64,000 nt of DNA from NCBI RefSeq assembly GCF_905220415.1, contig NC_059537.1, positions 3,261,622 through 3,325,621 on the forward strand, given 5' to 3'. Made by a program: the position numbers and the translations under genes. Below the pieces are notes generated by a model that saw nothing but the letters and a program-made list of their open reading frames with translations, was not told where the DNA came from and did no database searches. Shown piece after piece: positions 53,201 to 57,420 of the stretch (its first letter is position 1; every line of letters begins with the position of its first letter). The stretch is from Colias croceus. Its lineage: Eukaryota > Arthropoda > Insecta > Lepidoptera > Pieridae.

Positions 53201-55116
53201 CGGTTTCACCCACGTGGCTCCGCTCCTGTTGGTCTTAGCGTGATAATATATAGCCTATATTACTCGTGGATAATGTAGCTTTCGAATGGTGAAAGAATTT
53301 TTAAAATCGGTCCAGTAGTTTATGAACCGATTCTGCAATCAAACAAGCAAACAAAGTTTTCCTCTTTATAATATTAGTGTAGAAGTGAAGACTATCTGAA
53401 ATTAGAATGATAATATCATTCTAATTTCACATACGACATATATAGAATAATTTATCCCACCAAAAACATTTTCATGTAAAATGTTGCCAAGACGAGTCCA
53501 TATGACTCGCACTGTCAAAAAGTTATCAGATCTCATGTAGAGCCAAGCTTCTAACACTACACGCCCTAACTCTACAAGGCCTAACTTCACAAACTCTACA
53601 CCTTAGTCAAAATATGTGGCTTGGCCATTTCGCTACATTTACATCGGCGTAAGGTGAAAAATTAATTATTCACTGTTCATTACTTTTGTGTTATACAATA
53701 GTTGTTGTAGTAACGAACGGCCAAGCCACATATTTTGACTAAGGTGTAGAGTTTGTGAAGTTAGGCCTTGTAGAGTTAGGGCGTGTAGTGTTAGAAGCTT
53801 GGCTCTACATGAGATCTGATAACTTTTTGACAGTGCGAGTCATATGGACTCGTCTTGGCAACATTTTACATGAAAATGTTTTTGGTGGGATTTCATTTCT
53901 TTTTGTAAGTTGTTTGTAACAAAATTTTATATGTCGATTAAATTTTTATTTTTTTTAACAAGGAGTACCTATACATATATGTATCTAGGGGAACCAAGTT
54001 TTAGATTATTAGATTAGACCTCTAGCGTCATCAAAATTTAATTTAAAATTACAGGTCTCATACAAACTCCTATCCCCTAGTTTAGGGGGTTGGGGGATGA
54101 AAGTTACAAGTTTTATAATTTTTTTGTTGTTTGTGTGCTAATACTAGCTTACATACAAAATTTCAGCTTTCTAGGACATTAGGAAATATCTTAAGAATTT
54201 TGATGATCATCAGTGAGTCAGTGACGAAATTAGCGTTTTTTAGATATAAATAAAATCTGAAGTATAAAAGCTAATGTAATTAAAACTTAATATATTCAAT
54301 AAGTCCGCTATTGACAATATATCCCGAAAATTTTGTTGATCTAGCATAATCCAAACCCAAGTTATGAGGGTTCAAAAAAACGTCGAAGCGCTTCGAGAAA
54401 AGGTAGGTAGTGCCCGTGCGCTTCGCTTGTTCGCTTGGCTCGTCTTGGCGGGGGCACTACCGTGCCCCCAGATTTATAAGAATATATTATATTCTTTGTT
54501 ATCGTAAGGAGGCCTTCCTCTTGCTCAATGATAGGTTCGTATTGTGATATACTTAATTTTATTTTAAGACCCACGCTTACCTTATCCAACCGGTAACTTT
54601 GACCCATAGCTAAAATTAACAAAGTTCGGAGAAAAAGGTTGCGTCACATCTATCTAAGGCCGTTCACACACACGCAAGAACCAAGACGGCATTGTTAGTA
54701 ATATTGCGTGTTTAGGCGCCCTTACAGAGCTGCAACATATTGGGCTGGGCGATAGTTTTAGCATTTACGACCGATACGCAATCGAGCACACTGCGCTGTA
54801 TACTTCTGGTATTGCCAATATCATTAGAAAAGCAAAAAAGGGTTTGTTTTGTAGGAAAATATCTTCTGACTCTAAAAAGAAACTAACCTGTCCATAAGCA
54901 AGCACGGTAGCGTTGTATCCATCGAGGGCTGCCTCCACAAGTTTCCTGACGCAAGTGTCGTACACCTCCTGCTGCGAGACCGAGGGTTCGAAGGCATAGT
55001 TGAATGTGAACGCTCGCTCCGAGCCCAGCGCGACCCCGCCTTCGCCTGCTGGCCCACCAGCTCGCGCACATATTCCACATCCTTCGAGAACCTCGGCTGA
55101 CGTCTGGGGTCTGATT
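8104..55116 (-). CDS. KIF21: KIF21-type kinesin-4 (motor, coiled coil, WD40), 24 exons seen, both ends incomplete
   Basis: Microtubule motor of the KIF21A/KIF21B type. Known family members walk to plus ends and restrain microtubule growth; the WD40 end binds tubulin or cargo. Seen here: 24 exons with consensus GT/AG borders and matching phases, 3,997 nt, about 1,331 residues. The motor shows P-loop [10 protein letters not shown], switch I SSSSRSH, switch II DLAGSE and the family-typical [15 protein letters not shown] long coiled coil, an acidic insert ([10 protein letters not shown]), a regulatory coiled coil, a Ser/Pro linker and about four WD40 blades follow. The 5' exon that should encode the start and the first motor strand (about VRVALR) was not found between 55.1 and 64 kb. 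The 3' end stops about three blades short of the family. The family call is firm; paralogue A versus B cannot be separated, and insects may have a single copy. Confidence 0.93.
8538..8669 (-). CDS. KIF21: KIF21 visible exon 23: WD40 blade 3
   Basis: 132 nt. Encodes [40 protein letters not shown] and DLRM. The blade ends in the typical DKLRLWDL. Donor AT/GTAAGT. Confidence 0.94.
8856..9666. mobile_element. AACCGACTTCAAA-ended repeat, interrupted by a tRNA-type SINE
   Basis: Left end aaccgacttcaaaa, right end tttttgaagtcggtt. The same family in opposite sense is at 23,129-23,555 (shared tcggataggccc/gggcctatccga, ttcgatgcgatatgg-like piece). A SINE (9122-9295) and an 18-bp-arm hairpin (9307-9348) lie inside. 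Confidence 0.65.
9122..9295 (+). mobile_element. tRNA-derived SINE
   Basis: Head atcatctcaatagatggc, then a tRNA-like core (9202-9280) with A box gtggctgagttggttagg and B box gggttcgagtccc. Three related copies lie at 11,970-12,033, 15,983-16,157 and 25,481-25,980. A standalone tRNA is unlikely because the same core sits in a repeated longer unit. Confidence 0.75.
9732..9918 (-). CDS. KIF21: KIF21 visible exon 22: WD40 blades 1-2
   Basis: 187 nt, GC-rich. Encodes [16 protein letters not shown], then a Gly/Ala-rich strand and [17 protein letters not shown]. Two WD-repeat ends (RGWDL, RLFDT) are visible. Donor TG/GTGAGT. Confidence 0.94.
10188..10305 (-). CDS. KIF21: KIF21 visible exon 21: WD40 blade 1
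   Basis: 118 nt. Encodes [20 protein letters not shown] and a hydrophobic strand [23 protein letters not shown] is a KIF21 hallmark at the start of the propeller. Donor G/GTAAGT. Confidence 0.94.
10637..10787 (-). CDS. KIF21: KIF21 visible exon 20: linker to WD40
   Basis: 151 nt. Encodes [35 protein letters not shown] and [11 protein letters not shown]. The DVF.RL motif is found just ahead of the WD40 domain in KIF21 proteins. Several AG choices exist at the acceptor; only the one after tatag keeps the frame. Donor AAG/GTACGT. Confidence 0.9.
11922..12082 (+). mobile_element. tRNA-like core enclosed by ~48-bp inverted repeats
   Basis: Left arm caagtaatgtaatagatata and onward to 11,969; right arm 12,034-12,082 is its near-perfect reverse complement. 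Between them is the tRNA-like core with a shortened A-box side (gtggagttggtgagg) and an intact B box (gggttcgagtccc). Unlike the other SINE copies in the window, the usual head is missing. Confidence 0.8.
12252..12257 (-). promoter_or_regulatory. Candidate poly(A) signal for the alternative KIF21 end
   Basis: AATAAA on the minus strand, about 185 bases after the putative short terminal exon. Common in AT-rich DNA, so only its position supports it. Confidence 0.2.
12440..12473 (-). CDS. Possible alternative last exon of KIF21 (WD40-less isoform)
   Basis: A GC-rich island in the AT-rich intron after exon 19. The acceptor is tgcttgcag; read in the phase left by exon 18 or 19 it gives [10 protein letters not shown] and a TAG stop at 12442-12440. 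AATAAA on the minus strand lies at 12257-12252, about 185 bases further. This would yield a KIF21 lacking the WD40 domain. No transcript evidence; the short frame could be chance. Confidence 0.25.
14049..14162 (-). CDS. KIF21: KIF21 visible exon 19: probable cassette exon in the linker
   Basis: 114 nt (38 codons), an exact multiple of three with the same phase at both ends, so it can be skipped without frame loss. Acceptor gtacag/A, donor TT/GTGAGT. Encodes [20 protein letters not shown], then [17 protein letters not shown], basic and Ser/Pro-rich like its neighbours. Weaker than the other exons because no conserved motif anchors it. Confidence 0.65.
14600..14800 (+). repeat. TG-rich microsatellite stretch
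   Basis: Interrupted (TG)n runs such as gtgcgtgtgtgtgtag and gcgtgtgtgtttgtgtgtgt in the intron after KIF21 exon 18. Confidence 0.8.
14908..15054 (-). CDS. KIF21: KIF21 visible exon 18: linker with [10 protein letters not shown]
   Basis: 147 nt. Encodes [20 protein letters not shown], then [20 protein letters not shown]. The P.SRVPS.PGSL stretch resembles the Ser/Pro linker of vertebrate KIF21 proteins. Donor AG/GTAACA. Confidence 0.9.
15392..15481 (-). CDS. KIF21: KIF21 visible exon 17: linker
   Basis: 90 nt. Encodes [20 protein letters not shown] and PDDSPFQRN, a Pro/Ser/Thr-rich disordered linker. Acceptor ttttcag/T, donor AC/GTGAGT; phases fit both neighbours. Confidence 0.88.
15530..15690. 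repeat. Dispersed ~150-bp repeat, copy 1 of 3
   Basis: Shares cacgtgtcagaagtggaact, ggcaagattcaaag and caacgcgcctaaagaagttt with 20,635-20,795 and (reverse complement) 49,660-49,775. Function and class unknown. Confidence 0.7.
15700..15845 (-). CDS. KIF21: KIF21 visible exon 16: coil end and linker
   Basis: 146 nt. Encodes [35 protein letters not shown] and a Ser/Thr-rich tail ending SPVD. Donor AG/GTAACT, out-phase 2. Confidence 0.9.
15983..16157 (+). mobile_element. tRNA-derived SINE, diverged copy
   Basis: Head atcatctcaatagatggt, tRNA-like core with B box cgggatcgaattcc, ends in cctcgtgatcgtatttttct. Same family as 9122-9295. Confidence 0.7.
16298..16459 (-). CDS. KIF21: KIF21 visible exon 15: regulatory coiled coil, second half
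   Basis: 162 nt, phase 0. Encodes [40 protein letters not shown] and [14 protein letters not shown]. The pattern with ARY.L...L follows the family's LTEARYLLDHFL. Donor GAG/GTATGC. Confidence 0.92.
16650..16885 (-). CDS. KIF21: KIF21 visible exon 14: regulatory coiled coil, first half
   Basis: 236 nt, GC-rich. Encodes [36 protein letters not shown] and [16 protein letters not shown]. The end corresponds to the KIF21 segment with I.DCQ.NIMQME. In human KIF21A this coil is the autoinhibitory element; the same role here is inference. Donor GAA/GTAAGT. Confidence 0.92.
17193..17628. mobile_element. MITE with ~80-bp terminal inverted repeats
   Basis: Ends agagcccacgacggccagac and its reverse complement; arms continue through ggaaagttgaaagtttctct and gtctccgatacag. 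Flanked by tagatca / tagatta, a 7-bp duplication with one mismatch. Lies in the KIF21 intron between exons 13 and 14. Confidence 0.85.
17812..17899 (-). CDS. KIF21: KIF21 visible exon 13: entry to regulatory coil
   Basis: 88 nt. Encodes [20 protein letters not shown] then SSRAAGRLH. The family motif VLKRK.EEV..LRR is clear. It lies just before the regulatory coiled coil that folds back on the motor in KIF21A. Donor G/GTAATT. Confidence 0.94.
17977..18057 (-). CDS. KIF21: KIF21 visible exon 12: stalk coil
   Basis: 81 nt, phase 0. Encodes [20 protein letters not shown] and ETRLKEQ, close to the family signature QLRKE..R....IRSLEA. Donor CAG/GTAAAA. Confidence 0.93.
18135..18206 (-). CDS. KIF21: KIF21 visible exon 11: stalk coil
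   Basis: 72 nt micro-exon, phase 0. Encodes [20 protein letters not shown] and RAKE, aligning with KIF21 VRLMKQMKEE. Donor GAA/GTATGT. Confidence 0.92.
18366..20373 (-). repeat. 119-bp tandem array of a KIF21 exon end plus new splice donor, 17 copies
   Basis: Seventeen head-to-tail copies of a 102-nt piece of exon 10 (from GCTGCTCAGCGG to GACAAG) joined by sixteen copies of a 17-nt linker, gtacgtgcccagtgcaa. The copies look identical by eye. The linker begins with a strong donor, GTACGT, in all sixteen junctions. The copy nearest exon 11 is followed instead by gtatagtacg, probably the original intron start. The unit is not a multiple of three, and reading through gives a stop, so only the first donor preserves the protein. 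Confidence 0.95.
20273..20472 (-). CDS. KIF21: KIF21 visible exon 10: stalk coil, 3' part duplicated downstream
   Basis: 200 nt. Encodes [36 protein letters not shown] and [12 protein letters not shown]. The last 102 nt are repeated 16 more times in the following intron. Reading past the donor (AAG/GTACGT) hits a stop within the next copy, so this first donor must be used to keep frame with exon 11 ([10 protein letters not shown]). Confidence 0.92.
20635..20795. repeat. Dispersed ~150-bp repeat, copy 2 of 3
   Basis: gacgtgtcagaagtgaaact, caaggttcaaagatacc and ctcaacgcgcctaaagaag match the 15,530 copy. Confidence 0.7.
20816..21010 (-). CDS. KIF21: KIF21 visible exon 9: stalk coiled coil
   Basis: 195 nt, GC-rich. 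Encodes [39 protein letters not shown] and ERDKVLASI, matching the KIF21 pattern of LIDELE.SQRRLQ followed by ERD.VL. Donor G/GTGAGT. Confidence 0.94.
21232..21320 (+). repeat. Partial copy of a repeat with GCAATAG..TTTACCGCGGCAGT
   Basis: atgcaatagttttaccgcgg and cagtccccgagtgcc are shared, reverse-complemented, with 40,240-40,395; a shorter trace (tatgcaatag..taccgcgg) is at 16,555-16,580. Confidence 0.6.
21433..21598 (-). CDS. KIF21: KIF21 visible exon 8: acidic insert
   Basis: 166 nt. Encodes [20 protein letters not shown], then a strongly acidic Ser/Glu/Asp tract ([18 protein letters not shown]). KIF21 proteins carry a comparable acidic low-complexity stretch at this place. Donor G/GTGAGT. 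Confidence 0.92.
21717..21872 (-). CDS. KIF21: KIF21 visible exon 7: stalk
   Basis: 156 nt, phase 0. Encodes [20 protein letters not shown], a match in style to the KIF21 segment EIEDLR.KLLESE, then Arg-rich [12 protein letters not shown] and DDAKRELYK. Donor AAG/GTAACT. Confidence 0.93.
22187..22423 (-). CDS. KIF21: KIF21 visible exon 6: stalk, first coil
   Basis: 237 nt, phase 0 both sides. Heptad-like segment [19 protein letters not shown] and [17 protein letters not shown], then a short non-coil stretch and TALVQ. Donor CAG/GTATGA. Corresponds to the first stalk coil after the KIF21 neck. Confidence 0.92.
22656..22858 (-). CDS. KIF21: KIF21 visible exon 5: end of motor and neck
   Basis: 203 nt. 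Encodes [15 protein letters not shown], then [19 protein letters not shown], which closes the motor, followed by a neck/coil segment [20 protein letters not shown]. Donor CAG/GTAATT. Confidence 0.95.
23129..23555. mobile_element. AACCGACTTCAAA-family repeat between motor exons
   Basis: Ends acagacttcaaa and tttgaagtcggtt; internal segments match the 8856-9666 element in reverse sense. Lies in the intron between KIF21 exons 4 and 5. Confidence 0.65.
23687..23845 (-). CDS. KIF21: KIF21 visible exon 4: motor helix 4/5 region
   Basis: 159 nt. Encodes [20 protein letters not shown], then [12 protein letters not shown] and [16 protein letters not shown], the microtubule-binding loop 12 / helix 5 stretch of kinesin motors. 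Donor G/GTATGT; the split Gly codon joins exon 5. Confidence 0.95.
23989..24316 (-). CDS. KIF21: KIF21 visible exon 3: switch I and switch II
   Basis: 328 nt. Encodes [12 protein letters not shown], then switch I within [13 protein letters not shown], an acidic insert rich in D, E and T, and switch [16 protein letters not shown]. These residues coordinate ATP hydrolysis in all kinesins. Acceptor ctacag/AGT, donor ACAG/GTAATT, out-phase 1. Confidence 0.95.
25203..25448 (-). CDS. KIF21: KIF21 visible exon 2: P-loop exon
   Basis: 246 nt, phase 0. Starts [13 protein letters not shown], the nucleotide-binding P-loop of kinesins, then an acidic loop, RGIIPRAI and [15 protein letters not shown]. 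The acceptor is ttcacag/ACT and the donor AAG/GTTGGT, a weaker donor than its neighbours. It lies 29.4 kb downstream of visible exon 1. Confidence 0.95.
25481..25980 (+). mobile_element. tRNA-derived SINE split by a second SINE
   Basis: Left part (to 25,538) holds gacacataaaacagaaagaa; right part (from 25,869) holds the tRNA-like core with gtggtcgagagtctaggcg and a decayed B box (gggttttaaaccc). The interrupting SINE is flanked by an 11-bp target duplication. Confidence 0.75.
25539..25868 (-). mobile_element. tRNA-derived SINE with (GAT)n tail
   Basis: Minus strand: gtggctcagtggtgaga (A box), ggttcgagacc (B box), body with ccaacccgcacttggccagc and cagtgggaacgtatatggg, tail of about seven GAT units. 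Flanked by perfect GAAATTTAATT at 25,528-25,538 and 25,869-25,879. Confidence 0.9.
26181..27206 (+). mobile_element. ~1.03-kb element, copy 1, with palindromic right half
   Basis: Left end ctgggggcacggtagtgccc, right half (26,770-27,206) a long inverted repeat with ends cccaccaaaaacattttcat / reverse complement. Preceded by ATTTAT. Copy 2 is at 53,456-54,471 in opposite orientation. Class not recognised; no coding sequence. Confidence 0.85.
27845..27934 (+). pseudogene. Possible serine protease-like exon relic
   Basis: A 90-nt stretch bounded by ttcag/G and AATT/GTAAGT reads [18 protein letters not shown] in one frame. The active-site motif of trypsin-like proteases is TAAHC; here an extra Thr separates Ala and His. 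No neighbouring protease exon seen, and the strand is opposite to KIF21. Confidence 0.2.
28526..28692 (+). mobile_element. Non-autonomous Helitron (167 bp)
   Basis: Starts TCTTAATATATATAAATC, ends gggcgaagccggggcggg then ccactag, inserted between A and T. Lies 70 bp left of the foldback-like element. Confidence 0.75.
28763..31729. mobile_element. Foldback-like element: inverted arrays of a ~148-bp repeat with 9-bp target duplication
   Basis: Termini ATGTCCGTGAACTTAGCAGA and its reverse complement, flanked by perfect AATTTAATC at 28,754-28,762 and 31,730-31,738. The left arm (to about 30,190) holds ten direct units and the right arm (from about 30,204) eleven units in inverse orientation. Each unit contains gcatttttagc, gtgagttcttatcgcgtgca and gttctggcgtttttacctg; most are about 148 bp, a few about 134 bp. 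The central gap is only ~15 bp. No open frame of interest. Architecture matches Drosophila FB elements (tandem-repeat inverted arms, 9-bp duplication). Confidence 0.93.
31990..32230 (-). mobile_element. Probable 3' end of a poly(A) retroelement
   Basis: A run of about 20 T at 32,018-32,040 followed by attgatgatagggaagagct and gaccacaatctcgcctgatg: on the minus strand this is a sequence ending in poly(A). No coding part recognised. Confidence 0.4.
32230..33985. other. AT-rich intron sequence, nothing recognised
   Basis: No exon, RNA gene or transposon end seen. A small hairpin (actaggtggtactagcaccta) lies near 32,758. Confidence 0.5.
33991..35445. mobile_element. Tc1-like long-TIR element carrying a decayed mariner, copy A
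   Basis: Ends CAGGGTGTAATCGTTAAGTG and reverse complement, arms about 150 bp, flanked by TATA on both sides. Inside is a mariner relic (34,345-35,241). A near-identical copy with the same internal relic is at 62,137-63,597. Confidence 0.88.
34345..35241 (+). pseudogene. Decayed mariner-like element inside copy A
   Basis: Ends GGTTGATCCAAAAGTAATGA and reverse complement. Broken transposase traces include a stretch read as [20 protein letters not shown], corresponding to the mariner block APxDFFLFPxLKxHLxG. Many stops and shifts; inactive. Confidence 0.75.
35705..35975 (+). mobile_element. Two abutting Helitron-like ends
   Basis: A 5' end TCTATACTAATATTATAATG at 35,705 and, from 35,955, the reverse complement of a 3' end (gcggacgaagtcgcgggcac then agctag). 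The shared CTAG at 35,955-35,958 marks the junction. Confidence 0.5.
36706..36855 (+). pseudogene. PIF1/Helitron helicase C-terminal fragment with in-frame stop
   Basis: Reads WAVTVHKL, stop, [14 protein letters not shown] and [25 protein letters not shown] is helicase motif VI of PIF1-type enzymes, including Helitron helicases; the stop replaces the Gln of HKLQGTT. The rest of the helicase is absent. It lies on the opposite strand of the KIF21 intron. Confidence 0.85.
36890..37620 (+). repeat. ~130-bp imperfect tandem repeat after the helicase relic
   Basis: Six diverged units with aatggatgaaccgattttgat, near 36,905, 37,034, 37,167, 37,305, 37,439 and 37,570, each followed by a (t)ttacacgtcatgccctttca-like piece and ttcccacttttaccc. 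Ends at a segment finishing ttttgcgtcgggggtt (37,735-37,752), a GC-rich repeat end. Confidence 0.8.
37975..38240 (-). mobile_element. Helitron-like element related to 5490-5792
   Basis: Minus strand starts TCAATACATATAATAAAATTC; shares cagacaaacagacaaaa and gttttgggttt..gatcgat with the 5.5-kb copy. Other end unclear. Confidence 0.5.
38245..39340. other. AT-rich intron sequence, nothing recognised
   Basis: No coding or repeat structure that I can name. Confidence 0.45.
39344..39531 (-). mobile_element. Non-autonomous Helitron-like element
   Basis: Minus strand: starts TCTATACTTAATATTATAAA, ends gcgagtgaaaccgagcggca then cagctgg (CTGG fits the CTRR rule). Related fragments at 50,817-50,973 and 53,187-53,383. 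Confidence 0.6.
40222..40239 (+). repeat. Run of 18 G
   Basis: Eighteen consecutive G within a repeat related to 21,232-21,320. Possibly length-uncertain in sequencing. Confidence 0.9.
40240..40400 (-). repeat. Copy of the TACCGCGGCAGTCCCC repeat
   Basis: Reverse complement holds tatgcaatagctttaccgcg and cactccgacggtcacggagg; shared in part with 21,232-21,320. Confidence 0.6.
41098..42350. mobile_element. Long inverted-repeat element, ~490-bp arms
   Basis: Ends TAGTCCATTGAAA and reverse complement; flanked by TATAT / TAT. Arms 41,098-41,577 and 41,860-42,350, about 85-90% alike by eye, around a 282-bp spacer. Arms include ccgccatcttgaaaatagc. No protein. Confidence 0.85.
43260..43475 (+). 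repeat. ~65-bp degenerate triple repeat
   Basis: Three diverged units with cagcgctcgaagacaattaa, cactttggaaaaccaaagctg-like and ccacaatagacttc-like pieces. It creates overlapping open frames that do not look like a protein. Confidence 0.6.
43500..47185. other. AT-rich intron sequence with no recognised gene
   Basis: A 64-codon open frame at 44,409-44,603 and others are present but have no known motif and no flanking support. A small inverted pair (actaggtatac) sits near 45,240-45,305. Confidence 0.45.
47193..47478. mobile_element. MITE, probable PIF/Harbinger type
   Basis: Ends GCCTCCTCCACACTACTCGC and near reverse complement, flanked by ATTAT (47,188-47,192 and 47,479-47,483), which contains the TTA typical of PIF/Harbinger. 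Interior has many aacttcg pieces. Confidence 0.8.
47490..49600. other. AT-rich intron sequence, nothing recognised
   Basis: No exon-like or transposon-like structure noticed. Confidence 0.45.
49660..49775. repeat. Dispersed ~150-bp repeat, copy 3 of 3 (inverted)
   Basis: ctctttaggtgcgttgagag, aaatttcaaggtcgcgtcat and tgccaaagaagtttcatttc are reverse complements of the 15,530 copy. Confidence 0.7.
50174..50347 (+). mobile_element. Chimeric Helitron (174 bp)
   Basis: 5' half is the TCCATACTAATATTATAAAT family (as at 6175 and 59,710). The 3' end is the other family's accacgggcgaagccggggc then ggacctctag. Inserted between A and T. Confidence 0.75.
50817..50973 (-). mobile_element. Helitron-like fragment
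   Basis: Minus strand starts TCTTTACTAATATTATAAAG and ends ggggcacagctag; related to 39,344-39,531. Confidence 0.55.
50980..52795. other. AT-rich intron sequence, nothing recognised
   Basis: Open frames at 51.4-51.6 and 52.4-52.7 kb have no recognisable motif. Confidence 0.45.
52805..53005. mobile_element. MITE with TTA duplication and a perfect central hairpin
   Basis: Ends TGCTGATTTACACAGGGTCA and reverse complement, flanked by TTA at 52,802-52,804 and 53,006-53,008. Inside, 20-bp arms (52,839-52,858 and 52,860-52,879, core GGCGCCGAA) form a perfect hairpin with a one-base loop. Confidence 0.85.
53187..53383 (-). mobile_element. Helitron-like element
   Basis: Minus strand starts TCTACACTAATATTATAAAG, ends gtgaaaccgtgcggcataac then tag (CTAG). 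Same family as 39,344-39,531. Confidence 0.6.
53456..54471 (-). mobile_element. ~1.02-kb element, copy 2 (inverted)
   Basis: Reverse orientation of 26,181-27,206: palindromic half first (53,456-53,890), then the ~580-bp tail ending ggcactaccgtgcccccag. Flanked by perfect ATTTAT at 53,450-53,455 and 54,472-54,477, so it is an independent insertion with a 6-bp duplication. 417 bp from KIF21 visible exon 1. Confidence 0.88.
54888..55116 (-). CDS. KIF21: KIF21 visible exon 1: motor N-terminal part
   Basis: 229 nt. The acceptor is preceded by a pyrimidine tract (tttcctctttacag). One base completes an Arg codon, then IRPQ..EGC.IC, a Gly/Ala-rich loop, [39 protein letters not shown] in pieces, and donor CAG/GTTAGT. 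It ends exactly at the Gln before the P-loop, so the preceding exon should end in about VRVALR. That exon is not visible in the window. Confidence 0.93.
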
Positions 55117-57035
55117 CTGTAAAGAGGAAATACATCAGGACACGTTTGAAACACATTTAAAATAGTTCCTTCATCTGGAGACACAGTTGGCTTGGAATAG
55201 GGTCATGAAGATGCATAACAGATTCTATGATTACCTATTAAATACGTTCTATTTATAGACACAACTATAGACAAAAGATCGATCTGTCTATTGTTCAGAA
55301 ATAAATATAGGTTTCCATGGACATTATTTAGTACACAGCTGACAGTCATAACATGATCGATTTACAGTAATCTATAATTCTATAAGCAGAATTATAGATT
55401 ACTGTAAATCAGTATAAACGTAGCTCAACAGATGATTATGACATTTAAGAATTTTTCTTTGCATGTTTTAAAACAAATATATCATTTATAAAATGTCATC
55501 GATATCATGGTGGTAACAAGTGAGCCAGCATTGTCACGATTTTTCACACTAGACAATGGTACATCCGGACCAAGTGTGGTAATTATTAGCTTTAATATTT
55601 TATCAAATACGGGCTTTATCGGATGTTGGTAAATTATTTCAAAGGAAGTGGTGTATAAAGTTTTCACGGTTAGTTAGTTTTGAAATATCAAAGTAGTTTT
55701 ATTTAAAACTGAATTAACCTAAAAAGTTTTAGCTATATTATTCAATACTCTAACAGCATTTGAGGTGGTCTTATGATAATATTGTAAAATTTAATAGAAA
55801 TAAGTATATCGTACAGTTTAGAATGATTTATAAATATGTAAATTAATCAAATGTAGCAACGTAAATTCTGGAAAATTCCAGAACATCCTCGCCACAAAAT
55901 CATACGGTGAGCAAAATTTACGTATAGGCATCCTACAGTAATTAACCTATAAGTTACAAAATGCTCCAAGATCCAATATCTCTAAAATTCTTTCCGAGTC
56001 TCGAGCGATCCCTGACCCCGATGGCTGCACAGTGCACAATGATGACCCATAAAGATTAACGCAGGAATTACACGTCTGAACGCACAATTAGGTAATTCGT
56101 ACTCTTTACGCATATTGCGCGTAATGTGGGCGGAATATTAATTCAAGTAGCTTTTGAAGGGTATTTTTTGGTGTAGAGAACGAAAGTGCATATTTTGAGC
56201 AACCGAATTCAATCAATTGAGAAGTTTTTTATTTAAAAGCAATTCTAATTTGAAAACTAACATAGTTGTGAAAACTAAAAATGATGTCATAAATTGGAAC
56301 CTGAGAAGAATAGAAAATAAGTGAAACAATACATTTTAATGTATCATTTCAAAACGTATTCAGGACATATCAGATTACAAACACTAAATCTCTTTTAGTA
56401 TCAGCTTCTTCTATGCCAAAGATTACATGAATTGGAGCAATATGAACAACTTTCGGTTTCATCAACCCCGGTCACGCGCACAATATTGACAGAGAGTGAG
56501 TTATCCGTCAAACAGATCGAGCACAGATAATGTCAGCCACGATTTATTTAATTAGCAAATAATTGCGGACTCATTATAGTAGATTGCGACACTGTCATAT
56601 TAATTAACAGCATTAATTTTATTCCAATTTTAACTGACTTAAATTAAGAGGCCAAAAATATATTTTGAAGGAAAAACCTTAATGGTACTATTTGAGGGGC
56701 CTTCATGTGTCAAGTTATGTAAGCTCTGGTAATTTTTTTGATTGTTAGAATTAAACAGCAAAACCTCGATCGCTACATCAATAAACTTCTGCTCAAACTT
56801 TATCACCCAACATACCACGTGTGGATGTGACGAAACCATCTGTTAACAAGTGGAATGAACATGACTAATTACGACGGCCGAAAATAAATGTCAGGAGTCA
56901 TCACACTCCCTGTAATCCAAACGTAATGCCAAGTGGCAACGATCGGAAGCGACTCGCAGTCTGGGATAACGAGCTGCGCACGCACACACGCGCAAGGGTC
57001 ACACGTAGAGCACACACGCGCATGCGTATGCGGCA
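55117..57035. other. Sequence upstream of visible exon 1, no gene seen
   Basis: Should be intron if the KIF21 start exon lies further right. It holds a 22-bp-arm perfect hairpin at 55,359-55,410. No candidate for the missing first exon. Confidence 0.45.
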
Positions 57036-57081
57036 ATAGCGCCCTAAGAGCAATTAACCTTAATTGCTCTTAGATAGCGCC
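57036..57081. repeat. 30-bp palindrome flanked by 8-bp direct repeats
   Basis: ATAGCGCC, then ctaagagcaattaa / cc / ttaattgctcttag, then ATAGCGCC. All arms and flanks are perfect. Confidence 0.9.
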
Positions 57082-57420
57082 ATTCATCCACGGCCCTTCA
57101 GTTATGGATACGGAAGCCTTACACGCGTTATGCCTTATAACTACTTTCTTGTCGCAGCAATCACCACGTATAGCGGTAGCATAAATTAAAATTGACTATG
57201 TGAAGAAAATACGAAATTGTCATTAAATTTTCGGTAAAGCTTTGTGTTGAGATGCTGTTTGTGTGATAGCGGGGTTTGCTTCCTTTAGCGATTTAAAGAT
57301 GTGTTCACGAGAAAAGTTTGCGGAAGGACGGATCACCTACGTCAAGCGATACAATAATGATGGATCGAGGCTGCAGAGCCATTTATGAATGATAAATAAG
57401 CAGTTTTCAACAACAATATT

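Noticed and set aside
56930..57030. GC-rich stretch as the missing first exon or promoter of KIF21
   Set aside because: No minus-strand frame gives a kinesin N-terminus followed by a donor in the required phase; it is mostly CACACGCG-type simple sequence.
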